DNA of 16,265 nucleotides. Source: Clostridiales bacterium (lineage in GTDB: Bacteria > Bacillota > Clostridia > Oscillospirales > Oscillospiraceae). Positions within the stretch are counted from its first letter, which is position 1. Every line of letters begins with the position of its first letter. Positions 1 to 5,617 of this stretch are shown in pieces. The translations under genes were made by a program, and so were the position numbers. The stretch lies in contig SFIL01000027.1 in assembly GCA_004556205.1 (NCBI GenBank), positions 1 through 16,265 on the forward strand, in the 5' to 3' direction. Under the pieces are notes generated by a model. It was not told the DNA's origin and ran no database searches. It saw only the letters and a list, made by a program, of their open reading frames with translations.

Positions 1-30
1 ATTTTCCTGTCACCGAAAAGTGCAAAATAA
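1..30 (+). CDS. infC: Translation initiation factor IF-3, C-terminal end only
   Basis: Reading from base 1 gives IFLSPKSAK followed by TAA at 28-30. IF-3 proteins typically end in a hydrophobic strand with a (M)xFLxPK-like tail, and infC normally lies directly upstream of rpmI and rplT, so this is very likely the last nine codons of infC. The rest of the gene lies left of the window. The spacer to rpmI is only 18 bases and holds its ribosome binding site, as expected for one operon. Nine residues alone would not identify the gene; the call depends on position. Confidence 0.72.
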   Translation: MFLSPKSAK

Positions 31-48
31 TTACAAAGGAGAAGTACC

Positions 49-246
49 ATGCCGAAACTGAAGACCCACAGCGGTGCAAAGAAGAGATTCAATCTCACCA
101 AGACCGGTAAGGTCAAGAGAGCGCACGCTTTCAAGAGCCATATCCTCACCAAGAAGGACACCAAGCGCGGCCGTCGCCTGAGAAGCACGACCTACGCGGA
201 TGTCACCAATACGGAAGCCATCAAAAAGATGATTCCGTACAAATAA
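49..246 (+). CDS. rpmI: 50S ribosomal protein L35
   Basis: This encodes the small basic L35 protein of the large ribosomal subunit. The 65-residue product has the usual length and the family's start MPKLKTHSGAKKRF, the FKSHILTKK segment and the RxLR motif, and it ends in MIPYK. It starts at ATG 49, eight bases after an AAAGGAG ribosome binding site at about 36-42. It sits between the tail of infC and rplT in the classical IF3-L35-L20 order, 20 bases ahead of rplT, so the three are surely co-transcribed. In several bacteria L20 represses this operon by binding its mRNA. The leader that would show this lies outside the window. Confidence 0.98.
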   Translation: MPKLKTHSGAKKRFNLTKTGKVKRAHAFKSHILTKKDTKRGRRLRSTTYADVTNTEAIKKMIPYK

Positions 247-266
247 TCGGATAGGAGGATAGAAAG

Positions 267-620
267 ATGGCAAGAGTAAAAGGCGCGATGATGACGCGCA
301 AGAGAAGAAATAAGGTCCTGAAGCTGGCGAAGTCTTACTGGGGTTCTAAGTCCACGCATTTCAAGATGGCAAAGCAGGCGGTCAAGAAGTCCGGCGTTTA
401 CGCCTATGTCGGCCGCAAGCAGAAGAAGCGCGATTTCCGCCGTCTGTGGATTGCCCGTATCTCCGCCGCTGTTAAGCCCTACGATATGAACTATTCCCGT
501 TTCATGAACGGTCTGAAGAAGGCCGGCATTGAAATGAACCGCAAGAGCCTGTCCGAGTTGGCGATTAACGACAGCGCTGCGTTTGCAGCCCTCGTCGATA
601 CCGCGAAGAAGGCGCTGTAA
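267..620 (+). CDS. rplT: 50S ribosomal protein L20
   Basis: L20 is an early 23S rRNA-binding assembly protein and, in several bacteria, the autogenous repressor of its own operon. The 117-residue product has the family length and landmarks: MARVKGAMMTRKRRNKVLKLAK at the highly basic N-terminus (residues 1-22), YAYVGRKQKKRDFRRLWI near residues 45-62, and the globular C-terminal part with YSRFMNGLKKAGIEMNRKSLSELA. An AGGAGG ribosome binding site lies at about 252-257. It is the last gene of the infC-rpmI-rplT operon and is followed within 20 bases by a strong intrinsic terminator. Confidence 0.98.
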   Translation: MARVKGAMMTRKRRNKVLKLAKSYWGSKSTHFKMAKQAVKKSGVYAYVGRKQKKRDFRRLWIARISAAVKPYDMNYSRFMNGLKKAGIEMNRKSLSELAINDSAAFAALVDTAKKAL

Positions 621-639
621 TTCAGCATGTTGGAATGAT

Positions 640-675
640 AAAGACCCTGTCTGTGTTTACGCAGACGGGGTCTTT
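640..675 (+). terminator. Rho-independent terminator of the infC-rpmI-rplT operon
   Basis: The left arm at 640-653 pairs with the right arm at 662-675 over 14 positions (13 Watson-Crick pairs and one G-T wobble) around an 8-base loop. The right arm ends in TCTTT and is followed by further T-rich sequence (GCTTTGCTT). It starts 20 bases after the rplT stop. Confidence 0.9.
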
Positions 676-741
676 GCTTTGCTTGGGAATCCCTGAACAA
701 ATCTCATCCACTGTGCATAGCTTGAAGCGAGGTGATCTATC

Positions 742-1182
742 ATGACAAATTACGGCATTCCTGCCGCGGTCGCGCTGGTCTGTGGCGGAAAGGAGCGTCC
801 GCACTTGCACGGAACGGTCAAATTCTTTTCGCGTCGCGACGGCACTTTGGTCACTGCAGAAATCTGCGGCTTGCCCGAATCGGAGACGGGCTTTTTCGCG
901 TTCCATATCCATGAGGGCGGGGACTGCGGCAGAGAGGGGTTTTCCGATACCAAGGGACACTACAACCCCTGCAACCGTGACCATCCGCGCCACGCGGGCG
1001 ACCTGCCGCCGCTGCTCTCGTGCAGTGGGAGAGCCGAGCTTACTGTCTTAACAAACCGCTTTTCCGTCTGCGATATTGTCGGGAAAACCGTTGTGATTCA
1101 CGATCAAGCGGACGATTTCCACACGCAGCCGTCGGGAAATGCCGGCGCTAAAATCGCCTGCGGTGTGATTCGCGCCCGATAA
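742..1182 (+). CDS. sodC: Cu/Zn superoxide dismutase-family protein
   Basis: Proteins of this family dismutate superoxide at a copper site bridged to a structural zinc. The 146-residue product keeps every expected ligand: H55 and H57 (FHIHEGGDC), the bridging H73 (HYNP), H81, H84 and D87 (HPRHAGD), and H120 (VVIHDQADD). C62 and C140 match the structural disulfide, and the QPSGNAGAKIACGVI end is typical. The active-site Arg that follows GNAGx in classical enzymes is Lys here (K137). There is no signal peptide although most bacterial SodC proteins are exported, so a cytoplasmic product is implied. The start is ATG 742 after GAGGTGAT at 729-736. Upstream bases 676-741 contain no convincing promoter. 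Confidence 0.85.
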   Translation: MTNYGIPAAVALVCGGKERPHLHGTVKFFSRRDGTLVTAEICGLPESETGFFAFHIHEGGDCGREGFSDTKGHYNPCNRDHPRHAGDLPPLLSCSGRAELTVLTNRFSVCDIVGKTVVIHDQADDFHTQPSGNAGAKIACGVIRAR

Positions 1183-1189
1183 CGGCGAA

Positions 1190-1228
1190 GAAAAAACGAT
1201 TTGCAAACGCCTTTCGGTGTGATATACT
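1190..1228 (+). promoter_or_regulatory. Promoter of the HAD hydrolase gene
   Basis: TTGCAA at 1201-1206 and TATACT at 1223-1228 are 16 bases apart, with TG at 1220-1221 giving an extended -10. A run of A (1191-1196) sits just upstream, like an UP element. The blocks GATTTGC (1198-1204) and GTGTGATATA (1217-1226) recur with identical spacing in front of the kinase gene at 2044. Confidence 0.75.
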
Positions 1229-1255
1229 ATAGAGAAAACCGAGAGGAGTAAGGCT

Positions 1256-1978
1256 ATGCTGACAACGGTATTGTTTGATTTAGACGGGACACTTCTGCCG
1301 ATGGTGCAGGCGGACTTTGTACGCGCGTATTTCGGAAACCTGGCGAAATTTGCCGCGCCTTACGGCTATGAAGCGAAGCCGCTTGTGGATACGCTTTGGA
1401 AAGGCACTGCGGCGATGGTGCAAAACGACGGCGCAAAGACAAACCGAGAGGTCTTTTGGGATATCTTTGCTGCTGCATACGGCGAACAGGCGCTGGCGCA
1501 TGAGGCGGTGTTTGAGAAATTTTACGCGACGGATTTTAACCTTGCGCAAAACGCCTGCGGTTTTGCGCCGGAGGCGGCGGAGACGGTCGAATTCCTGAAA
1601 GCGAACGGTATCCGCTGTGTCTTGGCGACGAATCCGATCTTTCCTGCCGTTGCGACGCAGGCGCGCATTCGCTGGGCGGGACTGCACGCGGAGGATTTCG
1701 AATTGATCACGACCTATGAGAACTCTCGGCACTGCAAGCCGAATCCGCAGTATTTTGCGGACGTTTTGGAGCAGATCGGCTGCAAGGCGGACGAGTGCCT
1801 GATGGTCGGCAACGATGCCGTGGAGGACATGGCTTCGCAGGAAGTCGGTATCCCCGTGTTCCTTCTCACACCCTGTTTGATCAATCCAAAGGGGCGCGAC
1901 CTCAGCGATATTCCGCACGGCGGTTTCGCGGAATTAAAGCGTGAGCTGACTTGCAAAATGGAAAATGCGAAAAAATGA
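1256..1978 (+). CDS. HAD-superfamily hydrolase, probable phosphatase
   Basis: A 240-residue haloacid-dehalogenase-fold hydrolase, most likely a cytoplasmic small-molecule phosphatase. Motif I is FDLDGTLL with nucleophile D8 and D10; motif II is the T of ATN (T125); motif III is K161 in CKPNP; motif IV is GND..ED with D187 and D191. Residues 15-100 form the helical cap expected of the C1 (phosphoglycolate phosphatase / YjjG-like) subfamily. The start is ATG 1256, seven bases after AGGAG at 1244-1248. It has its own promoter and ends in TGA. The next gene's promoter begins at this stop codon, so the two genes are separately driven. The substrate cannot be read from the sequence. Confidence 0.9.
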   Translation: MLTTVLFDLDGTLLPMVQADFVRAYFGNLAKFAAPYGYEAKPLVDTLWKGTAAMVQNDGAKTNREVFWDIFAAAYGEQALAHEAVFEKFYATDFNLAQNACGFAPEAAETVEFLKANGIRCVLATNPIFPAVATQARIRWAGLHAEDFELITTYENSRHCKPNPQYFADVLEQIGCKADECLMVGNDAVEDMASQEVGIPVFLLTPCLINPKGRDLSDIPHGGFAELKRELTCKMENAKK

Positions 1979-2007
1979 TTTGCGATTTTTACGCCGTGTG
2001 ATATAAT
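1969..2007 (+). promoter_or_regulatory. Promoter of the cytidylate-kinase-like gene
   Basis: TTGCGA at 1980-1985 and TATAAT at 2002-2007 are 16 bases apart, with TG at 1999-2000 making an extended -10. The promoter overlaps the last codons and TGA stop of the upstream HAD gene. It repeats the GAAAAAAYGATTTGC and GTGTGATATA blocks of the promoter at 1190-1228 at the same spacing. Confidence 0.8.
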
Positions 2008-2043
2008 AAAGGTAGGAAGATTTCGACGAAGGAGGTACTTTCC

Positions 2044-2637
2044 ATGAAGCGAATCATCACCATCAGCCGCGAATTCGGCAGCGGTGGACGGAGCGTCGGC
2101 AAACTTGTCGCAGAGAAGCTCGGTTACCGCTTCTATGACCGCGAGCTGGTCAATAAGGTCGCCGAGCGCAGCGGCTTTTCACCCGAGTTTATCGAGGAGA
2201 GCGGCGAATATGCGAGCGCCCGCAGCAGCCTGCTCTTTGCCCTTGCCACAGCGAGCCAGTATTCCGCCGACGGACTATCCATGCATGACCGCCTTTATAT
2301 CGAGCAGACGAAGATTATCGAGGAGCTTGCTGCAGAGGGAGACTGCGTAATTGTCGGGCGCTGCGCGGACTATATTTTGCGGGATTGGAAGGACTGCCTG
2401 CATGTTTTTATCCACGCGGATATGGACAGCCGCGCAAAGCGGATCGTCGAGCGTTACGGCGAATGTGATCAATCGCCTGAAAAACGCCTCACGGAGAAGG
2501 ATCAGAAGCGCAAGGTCTATTATAAAAACTATACGGGGCGCAACTGGGGACAGGCGCAAAATTACGACATTTGCCTCAACAGCGGTGTTCTCGGCGTCGA
2601 GGCGTGCGCGGAGCTGATCGTGCAGGCTTGCAAATAA
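2044..2637 (+). CDS. Cytidylate kinase-like family protein (P-loop kinase)
   Basis: A 197-residue P-loop kinase of the cytidylate kinase-like family (AAK6/Cytidylate_kin2 type), distinct from housekeeping Cmk. The N-terminus ITISREFGSGGRSVGK (residues 5-20) is the family's phosphate-binding loop, followed by GYRFYDRELV. A Walker-B-like strand VIVGRCADY appears near residues 102-110, and the EKDQKRKVYYKNYTG segment with paired basic residues resembles a lid. The phosphate acceptor is not established for most members. The start is ATG 2044 after AAGGAGG at about 2029-2035. It has its own promoter, and a hairpin follows the stop closely, so it is probably monocistronic. Confidence 0.88.
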   Translation: MKRIITISREFGSGGRSVGKLVAEKLGYRFYDRELVNKVAERSGFSPEFIEESGEYASARSSLLFALATASQYSADGLSMHDRLYIEQTKIIEELAAEGDCVIVGRCADYILRDWKDCLHVFIHADMDSRAKRIVERYGECDQSPEKRLTEKDQKRKVYYKNYTGRNWGQAQNYDICLNSGVLGVEACAELIVQACK

Positions 2638-2642
2638 CATTT

Positions 2643-2666
2643 TTCCCTCGGGTTCACCCGAGGGAA
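2643..2666 (+). terminator. Terminator hairpin after the cytidylate-kinase-like gene
   Basis: TTCCCTCGGG (2643-2652) pairs perfectly with CCCGAGGGAA (2657-2666) around TTCA. The trailing T-tract is poor (TCATTTGAG), so termination may be partial. Confidence 0.7.
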
Positions 2667-2706
2667 TCATTTGAGAATGTTTTTATCGAAAAACAATGAA
2701 AATATA

Positions 2707-2735
2707 TTGACCTTCAAAAAATATTGTGGTATACT
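2707..2735 (+). promoter_or_regulatory. Promoter of the DUF2975/HTH operon
   Basis: TTGACC at 2707-2712 and TATACT at 2730-2735 are 17 bases apart, with TG at 2727-2728 (extended -10). This is close to the sigma-A consensus and leaves a leader of about 25 bases before the ATG at 2766. Confidence 0.85.
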
Positions 2736-2765
2736 TGGGACAACTTGGAAAAAGGAGCGAATGCT

Positions 2766-3239
2766 ATGAAAAAGTTGTCTGTCACACTGGAGCTTTCGAT
2801 AGTCGGTATGGCGCTGTGTGGTTTTTTGCTGTACTTTGGCGCGATCCCGATTTTTGCACTCTCGATGCGAACCGCCTATCCGGAATTTGCAAACCGCTTT
2901 TGGCCATGGTTGGCATTCCTTTGGGGCAGTGCCTTACCGTGCTACGGTGTTTTGTTTTACGGCTGGAGGGTTGCGAATGAGATCAAAAAAGAGAACGCGT
3001 TCAGCAGGGAAAATGCTGTCTCACTGCATATGGTCGCACTGTTGGCAGTAGTTGATACAGTTTATTTCGCGATTGGCAATATCATTCTGTTTCTGCTCAG
3101 CATGAGTCATCCGGGAATTGCCCTCGGGCTTATGGCGGTCTGTGTTGTAGGCGTGATTGTTGCGGCGGTTGCCAATACGCTTTCCAAGCTCATTGCGGAG
3201 GCTGCGCGCCTGCGGGAAGAGCAGGACTTGACAATTTGA
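2766..3239 (+). CDS. DUF2975 family integral membrane protein
   Basis: A 157-residue membrane protein with four predicted helices: about residues 6-30 (LSIVGMALCGFLLYF), 40-62 (WLAFLWGSALPCYGVLFYG), 78-100 (LLAVVDTVYFAIGNIILFLL) and 110-135. It ends in a short charged tail. This layout and its pairing with a downstream small HTH protein match DUF2975 proteins such as Bacillus YoaS, next to yozG. The biochemical role of the family is unknown. ATG 2766 is chosen over an in-frame ATG at 2724, because the latter lies inside the promoter and AGGAG at 2753-2757 fits 2766. A two-codon ORF (ATGCTATGA) begins at 2761 and overlaps the start. The ribosome binding site of the next gene overlaps this stop, so translation is probably coupled. 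Confidence 0.82.
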   Translation: MKKLSVTLELSIVGMALCGFLLYFGAIPIFALSMRTAYPEFANRFWPWLAFLWGSALPCYGVLFYGWRVANEIKKENAFSRENAVSLHMVALLAVVDTVYFAIGNIILFLLSMSHPGIALGLMAVCVVGVIVAAVANTLSKLIAEAARLREEQDLTI

Positions 3240-3248
3240 GGTGACGGT

Positions 3249-3455
3249 ATGATCGTTGTAAATTTGGATGTCATGCTCGCGAAACGGAAAATGAGCCTGA
3301 CAGAGCTTTCCGAACGAGTCGGTATTACGATGGCGAATCTCTCGATTCTGAAAACGGGAAAAGCGAGAGCGATTCGTTTTGAGACGCTCGATAAGCTCTG
3401 CGCCGCTTTGGACTGCCAGCCGGCGGAGCTTTTGGAGTGGAGAAAAGAAAGATGA
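3249..3455 (+). CDS. Small Cro/CI-type HTH transcriptional regulator (YozG-like)
   Basis: A 68-residue protein that is almost entirely one XRE/Cro helix-turn-helix domain: MLAKRKMSLTELSERVGI (helices 1-2), TMANLSILKTGKARAIRF (recognition helix and loop), and TLDKLCAALDCQPAELLEW (helices 4-5). It has no ligand or dimerisation domain. It starts 9 bases after the DUF2975 stop with GAGGTG at 3238-3243 overlapping that stop. Family members paired with DUF2975 proteins are thought to regulate their own cassette; that is inference here. A hairpin begins within its last codons. Confidence 0.92.
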   Translation: MIVVNLDVMLAKRKMSLTELSERVGITMANLSILKTGKARAIRFETLDKLCAALDCQPAELLEWRKER

Positions 3456-3479
3456 AAAAGAAAGTGCGCTTTTCATCTT
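3449..3479 (+). terminator. Hairpin overlapping the stop of the HTH gene
   Basis: AAGATGAAAA (3449-3458) pairs perfectly with TTTTCATCTT (3470-3479), followed by CTTTG. It covers the TGA stop. It is AT-rich, with an alternative inner stem around GAAAG/CTTTC. It could be a weak terminator for the DUF2975/HTH operon, acting with the larger hairpin just downstream. Confidence 0.5.
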
Positions 3480-3492
3480 CTTTGTGCACCTG

Positions 3493-3542
3493 TAAAATGA
3501 AAGTAGACACCCACATTTTTGTGAGTGTCTACTTTCATTTTA
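3493..3542. terminator. Bidirectional terminator: 23-bp near-perfect inverted repeat
   Basis: Arms 3493-3515 and 3520-3542 are complementary at 22 of 23 positions around a TTTT loop. The single mismatch is C3511 against A3524. Each strand ends in a T-rich stretch (TTTCATTTTA), so the hairpin can stop transcripts from either side. It lies between the convergent HTH gene (plus) and purine permease (minus), where a shared terminator is expected. Confidence 0.85.
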
Positions 3543-3585
3543 TAGGTTCAGTGGCATTCCAGCCGCACGCTGGTTTTAATGAATA

Positions 3586-5007
3586 TCAATGCGTCAGGAA
3601 GAGCATGAGGAGGAACAGGAGGGTGATAACCCAAGTGCCGACCTTGACTTCCTTGATCTTGCCTGTAAAGGCTTTGATAATCACATAGGCGATCAGACCA
3701 AAGGCAATGCCGAAGGAGATGTTGTAGGAGAAGGGCATCATTGCCATCGTCAGGAAGGACGGCAGAGCAACTGCGGGGTCGTGCCAGTCGAGATCCTTGA
3801 CGCAGGTGATCATCAGAACGCCGACATAGATCAGCGCGGCTGCCGTTGCGCACGAGGGAATCAGTGCGGCGACCGGTGCAAGGAACATGGCAATAAAGAA
3901 AAGTGCAGCGGTTGAGACGGCGGCAAGACCGGTGCGTCCGCCCTCGGCGACGCCGGCAGCGGATTCGACGAAGGTGGTAACGGTGGAAGTGCCGCAGATG
4001 GCACCGGTGGTGGTTGCAATGGCGTCGGAGAGCATTGCCTTATCCATGTTGGGAACCTCGCCCTTTTCGGTCAGCATATTGCCGCGGGCGCAGGCACCGT
4101 AGAGCGTGCCGAGCGTGTCGAACATATCAACCATGCAGAAGGCGAGTGCGGTGGTGGCAAACATCAGAATGAAGTTGCCAGTGCCATGTGCTTCAATGTA
4201 GGGAGTAAAGTTAAAGCCTTCGGTAAAGACCTTGCCGAACGCCTGACCGAAGAAATCCTTGAACGGACCTACAAAATCGACATGCAGGCTTGACTTGATG
4301 CTGTCAGCAAAGCCCTCGACGGAGATGAAGCCGAGGATGTAGTACAGCGCCGCGCCGCCGAGGATGCCCCACAGGACAGAGCCGCGGACATTTTTCTTCG
4401 AGAGGATCGCAATTACGCACAGCGCAATAATGGCAACAAGCATCGGCATGATCGAAGCCCATGTATTTGCGCCGCTGAGAAGATTAAAGGAAGCAAGGGT
4501 TACGCCGGTGCTGGCGTTGGGGACGATGATCTTTGCGTTTTGCAGACCGATAAAGGCGATAAACAGGCCGATACCGGCGGGAATTGCCTTTCTGACTGCG
4601 TCCGGAATTGCGGTGAAGATCTTCTTACGCAGACCCGTGATGGTGAGCAGAATGAAGATGATGCCGTCGGCGAGGACGAGAACGAGCGCATTTGCATAGC
4701 TCAGACCGAAGCCGACACAGACGGTGTAGACGAAGAAGGCGTTCAGACCCATGCCGGAAGCCTGCGCCAAAGGCAGATTCGCCAACAGTCCGATGAGCAG
4801 GGAACCAATGACTGCGGAGATGGCGGTGGCGATATAGATCGCGCCGTAGCTAACTCCGAGAACATTTGTGCCGTCTCCGAACGGGTCGGCAAACATGCCT
4901 GCGTTGACCATCAGGATATACGCCATTGCCATGAAGGTCGTCAGACCTGCGAGTATCTCGGTCCTGACAGTCGTTTGATGCTTTTTCAAACCAAACAGCT
5001 TTTCCAT
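3586..5007 (-). CDS. NCS2-family purine (guanine/hypoxanthine/adenine) permease
   Basis: A 473-residue multi-span importer of the AzgA/PbuG branch of the NCS2 family, probably a proton-driven purine base permease. Family landmarks include FGLKKHQTTVRTEILAGLTTFMAMAY (residues 5-30), ASGMGLNAFF (83-92), MVDMFDTLGTLYG (292-304, with acidic D294 and D297 in the pore region) and GTSTVTTFVESAAG (339-352). About 12-14 hydrophobic segments are visible. Length is normal for the branch. The start ATG at 5005-5007 follows a GGAGG ribosome binding site. It is transcribed alone from the promoter at 5101-5129 and ends at the shared hairpin at 3493-3542. No purine riboswitch signature was found in the roughly 85-base leader. 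The exact base transported cannot be told. Confidence 0.93.
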   Translation of the reverse strand: MEKLFGLKKHQTTVRTEILAGLTTFMAMAYILMVNAGMFADPFGDGTNVLGVSYGAIYIATAISAVIGSLLIGLLANLPLAQASGMGLNAFFVYTVCVGFGLSYANALVLVLADGIIFILLTITGLRKKIFTAIPDAVRKAIPAGIGLFIAFIGLQNAKIIVPNASTGVTLASFNLLSGANTWASIMPMLVAIIALCVIAILSKKNVRGSVLWGILGGAALYYILGFISVEGFADSIKSSLHVDFVGPFKDFFGQAFGKVFTEGFNFTPYIEAHGTGNFILMFATTALAFCMVDMFDTLGTLYGACARGNMLTEKGEVPNMDKAMLSDAIATTTGAICGTSTVTTFVESAAGVAEGGRTGLAAVSTAALFFIAMFLAPVAALIPSCATAAALIYVGVLMITCVKDLDWHDPAVALPSFLTMAMMPFSYNISFGIAFGLIAYVIIKAFTGKIKEVKVGTWVITLLFLLMLFLTH

Positions 5008-5032
5008 TGAAATACCTCCGTTTTTTATTCTT

Positions 5033-5057
5033 GCCGCAGCTGCGGCAGCTTTTTTTG
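5033..5057 (+). terminator. Palindrome plus T-run in the permease leader (plus-strand terminator-like)
   Basis: GCCGCAGCTGCGGC at 5033-5046 is a perfect 14-bp palindrome, extended by T5032/A5047, and is followed on plus by GCTTTTTTT. Read on plus it looks like an intrinsic terminator although no plus-strand gene precedes it. Read on minus it is a hairpin in the permease 5' leader, about 25 bases before the start codon. Confidence 0.45.
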
Positions 5058-5100
5058 CCGAAGCCCGACACCGTAAAAGCGGATCATCTCCGACAACTAT

Positions 5101-5129
5101 ATCATAACAGAAATAGCGTCGTCGCGCAA
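5101..5129 (-). promoter_or_regulatory. Promoter of the purine permease gene
   Basis: On the minus strand TTGCGC (5129-5124) and TATGAT (5106-5101) are 17 bases apart, with TG at 5109-5108 (extended -10). The predicted start near 5093 gives a leader of about 85 bases. Confidence 0.7.
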
Positions 5130-5305
5130 TGCATTTTTTAGATTTGCATTTCCAAAAAAAGAGGAAAGAATTTGTCTACTTTGCACAAAAAATAAAAAAC
5201 AAGAACTTGCAAATTTTGACAAAAGGTATGTGCTTCTGCGTTTTTTTATCAATAAAACGCCGCTCCTCTGCGCAAACTACGAAAAAGCGCAAAGGAGCGA
5301 CGCGT

Positions 5306-5617
5306 ATGCTGAGGCTGACCAGTGAGAATTACAAAACCGAAGTCGAAGAAGCGGAAATACCCGTACTGATTGAATTTTCTTCCGAACGGTGCGCACCTTG
5401 CAGGGCGCTTGCTACTGTTTTGGAGGCGCTTTCGTCGGAGTACGGCGATCGTTGCAAGTTCTGCAAAGTGGAGGTTGATGTACAGGAGGGGCTGACGCAT
5501 CAGTTCGACATTCTGCGAGTGCCGACGCTGATCTATATGCAAGACGGAGAGATCGTGCAGCGCATCAGCGGCCTGCGCAGCCGCGAAGAGATTTTGGAAA
5601 TCTTAAATCTCGATTAG
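5306..5617 (+). CDS. Thioredoxin-family protein with atypical active site
   Basis: A 103-residue single-domain thioredoxin-fold protein, presumably a cytoplasmic thiol-disulfide oxidoreductase. The redox pair is C29-A-P-C32. The cis-proline motif RVPTLIYMQDGE (P73) and GL near residues 89-90 are conserved, and the length is normal. It departs from the classical WCGPC: the residue before the first Cys is Arg instead of Trp and the dipeptide is AP, so its redox potential or partner may differ from housekeeping TrxA. ATG 5306 is chosen because AAAGGAG lies at 5291-5297 and homology begins there; an in-frame ATG at 5129 would add 59 residues of unlikely composition. TTGACA at 5216-5221 is a possible -35 but lacks a good -10. 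Its end overlaps the convergent DUF362 gene by 15 bases. Confidence 0.85.
   Translation: MLRLTSENYKTEVEEAEIPVLIEFSSERCAPCRALATVLEALSSEYGDRCKFCKVEVDVQEGLTHQFDILRVPTLIYMQDGEIVQRISGLRSREEILEILNLD

Noticed and set aside
1280..1918. 212-codon minus-strand open frame
   Set aside because: It is antisense to the HAD hydrolase, whose four catalytic motifs are all present on plus.
2761..2769. Two-codon upstream ORF (ATGCTATGA) overlapping the DUF2975 start
   Set aside because: It is probably accidental: the ribosome binding site spacing favours the ATG at 2766, and nothing suggests regulation.
4540..5010. 156-codon plus-strand open frame
   Set aside because: It is antisense to the NCS2 permease. Its very acidic, Gln-rich translation is the typical reverse shadow of a hydrophobic membrane protein.
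5008..5100. Purine riboswitch in front of the NCS2 permease
   Set aside because: Such permeases often have one, but the roughly 85-base leader lacks the conserved purine-aptamer core and loop sequences and is barely long enough for the aptamer plus an expression platform.
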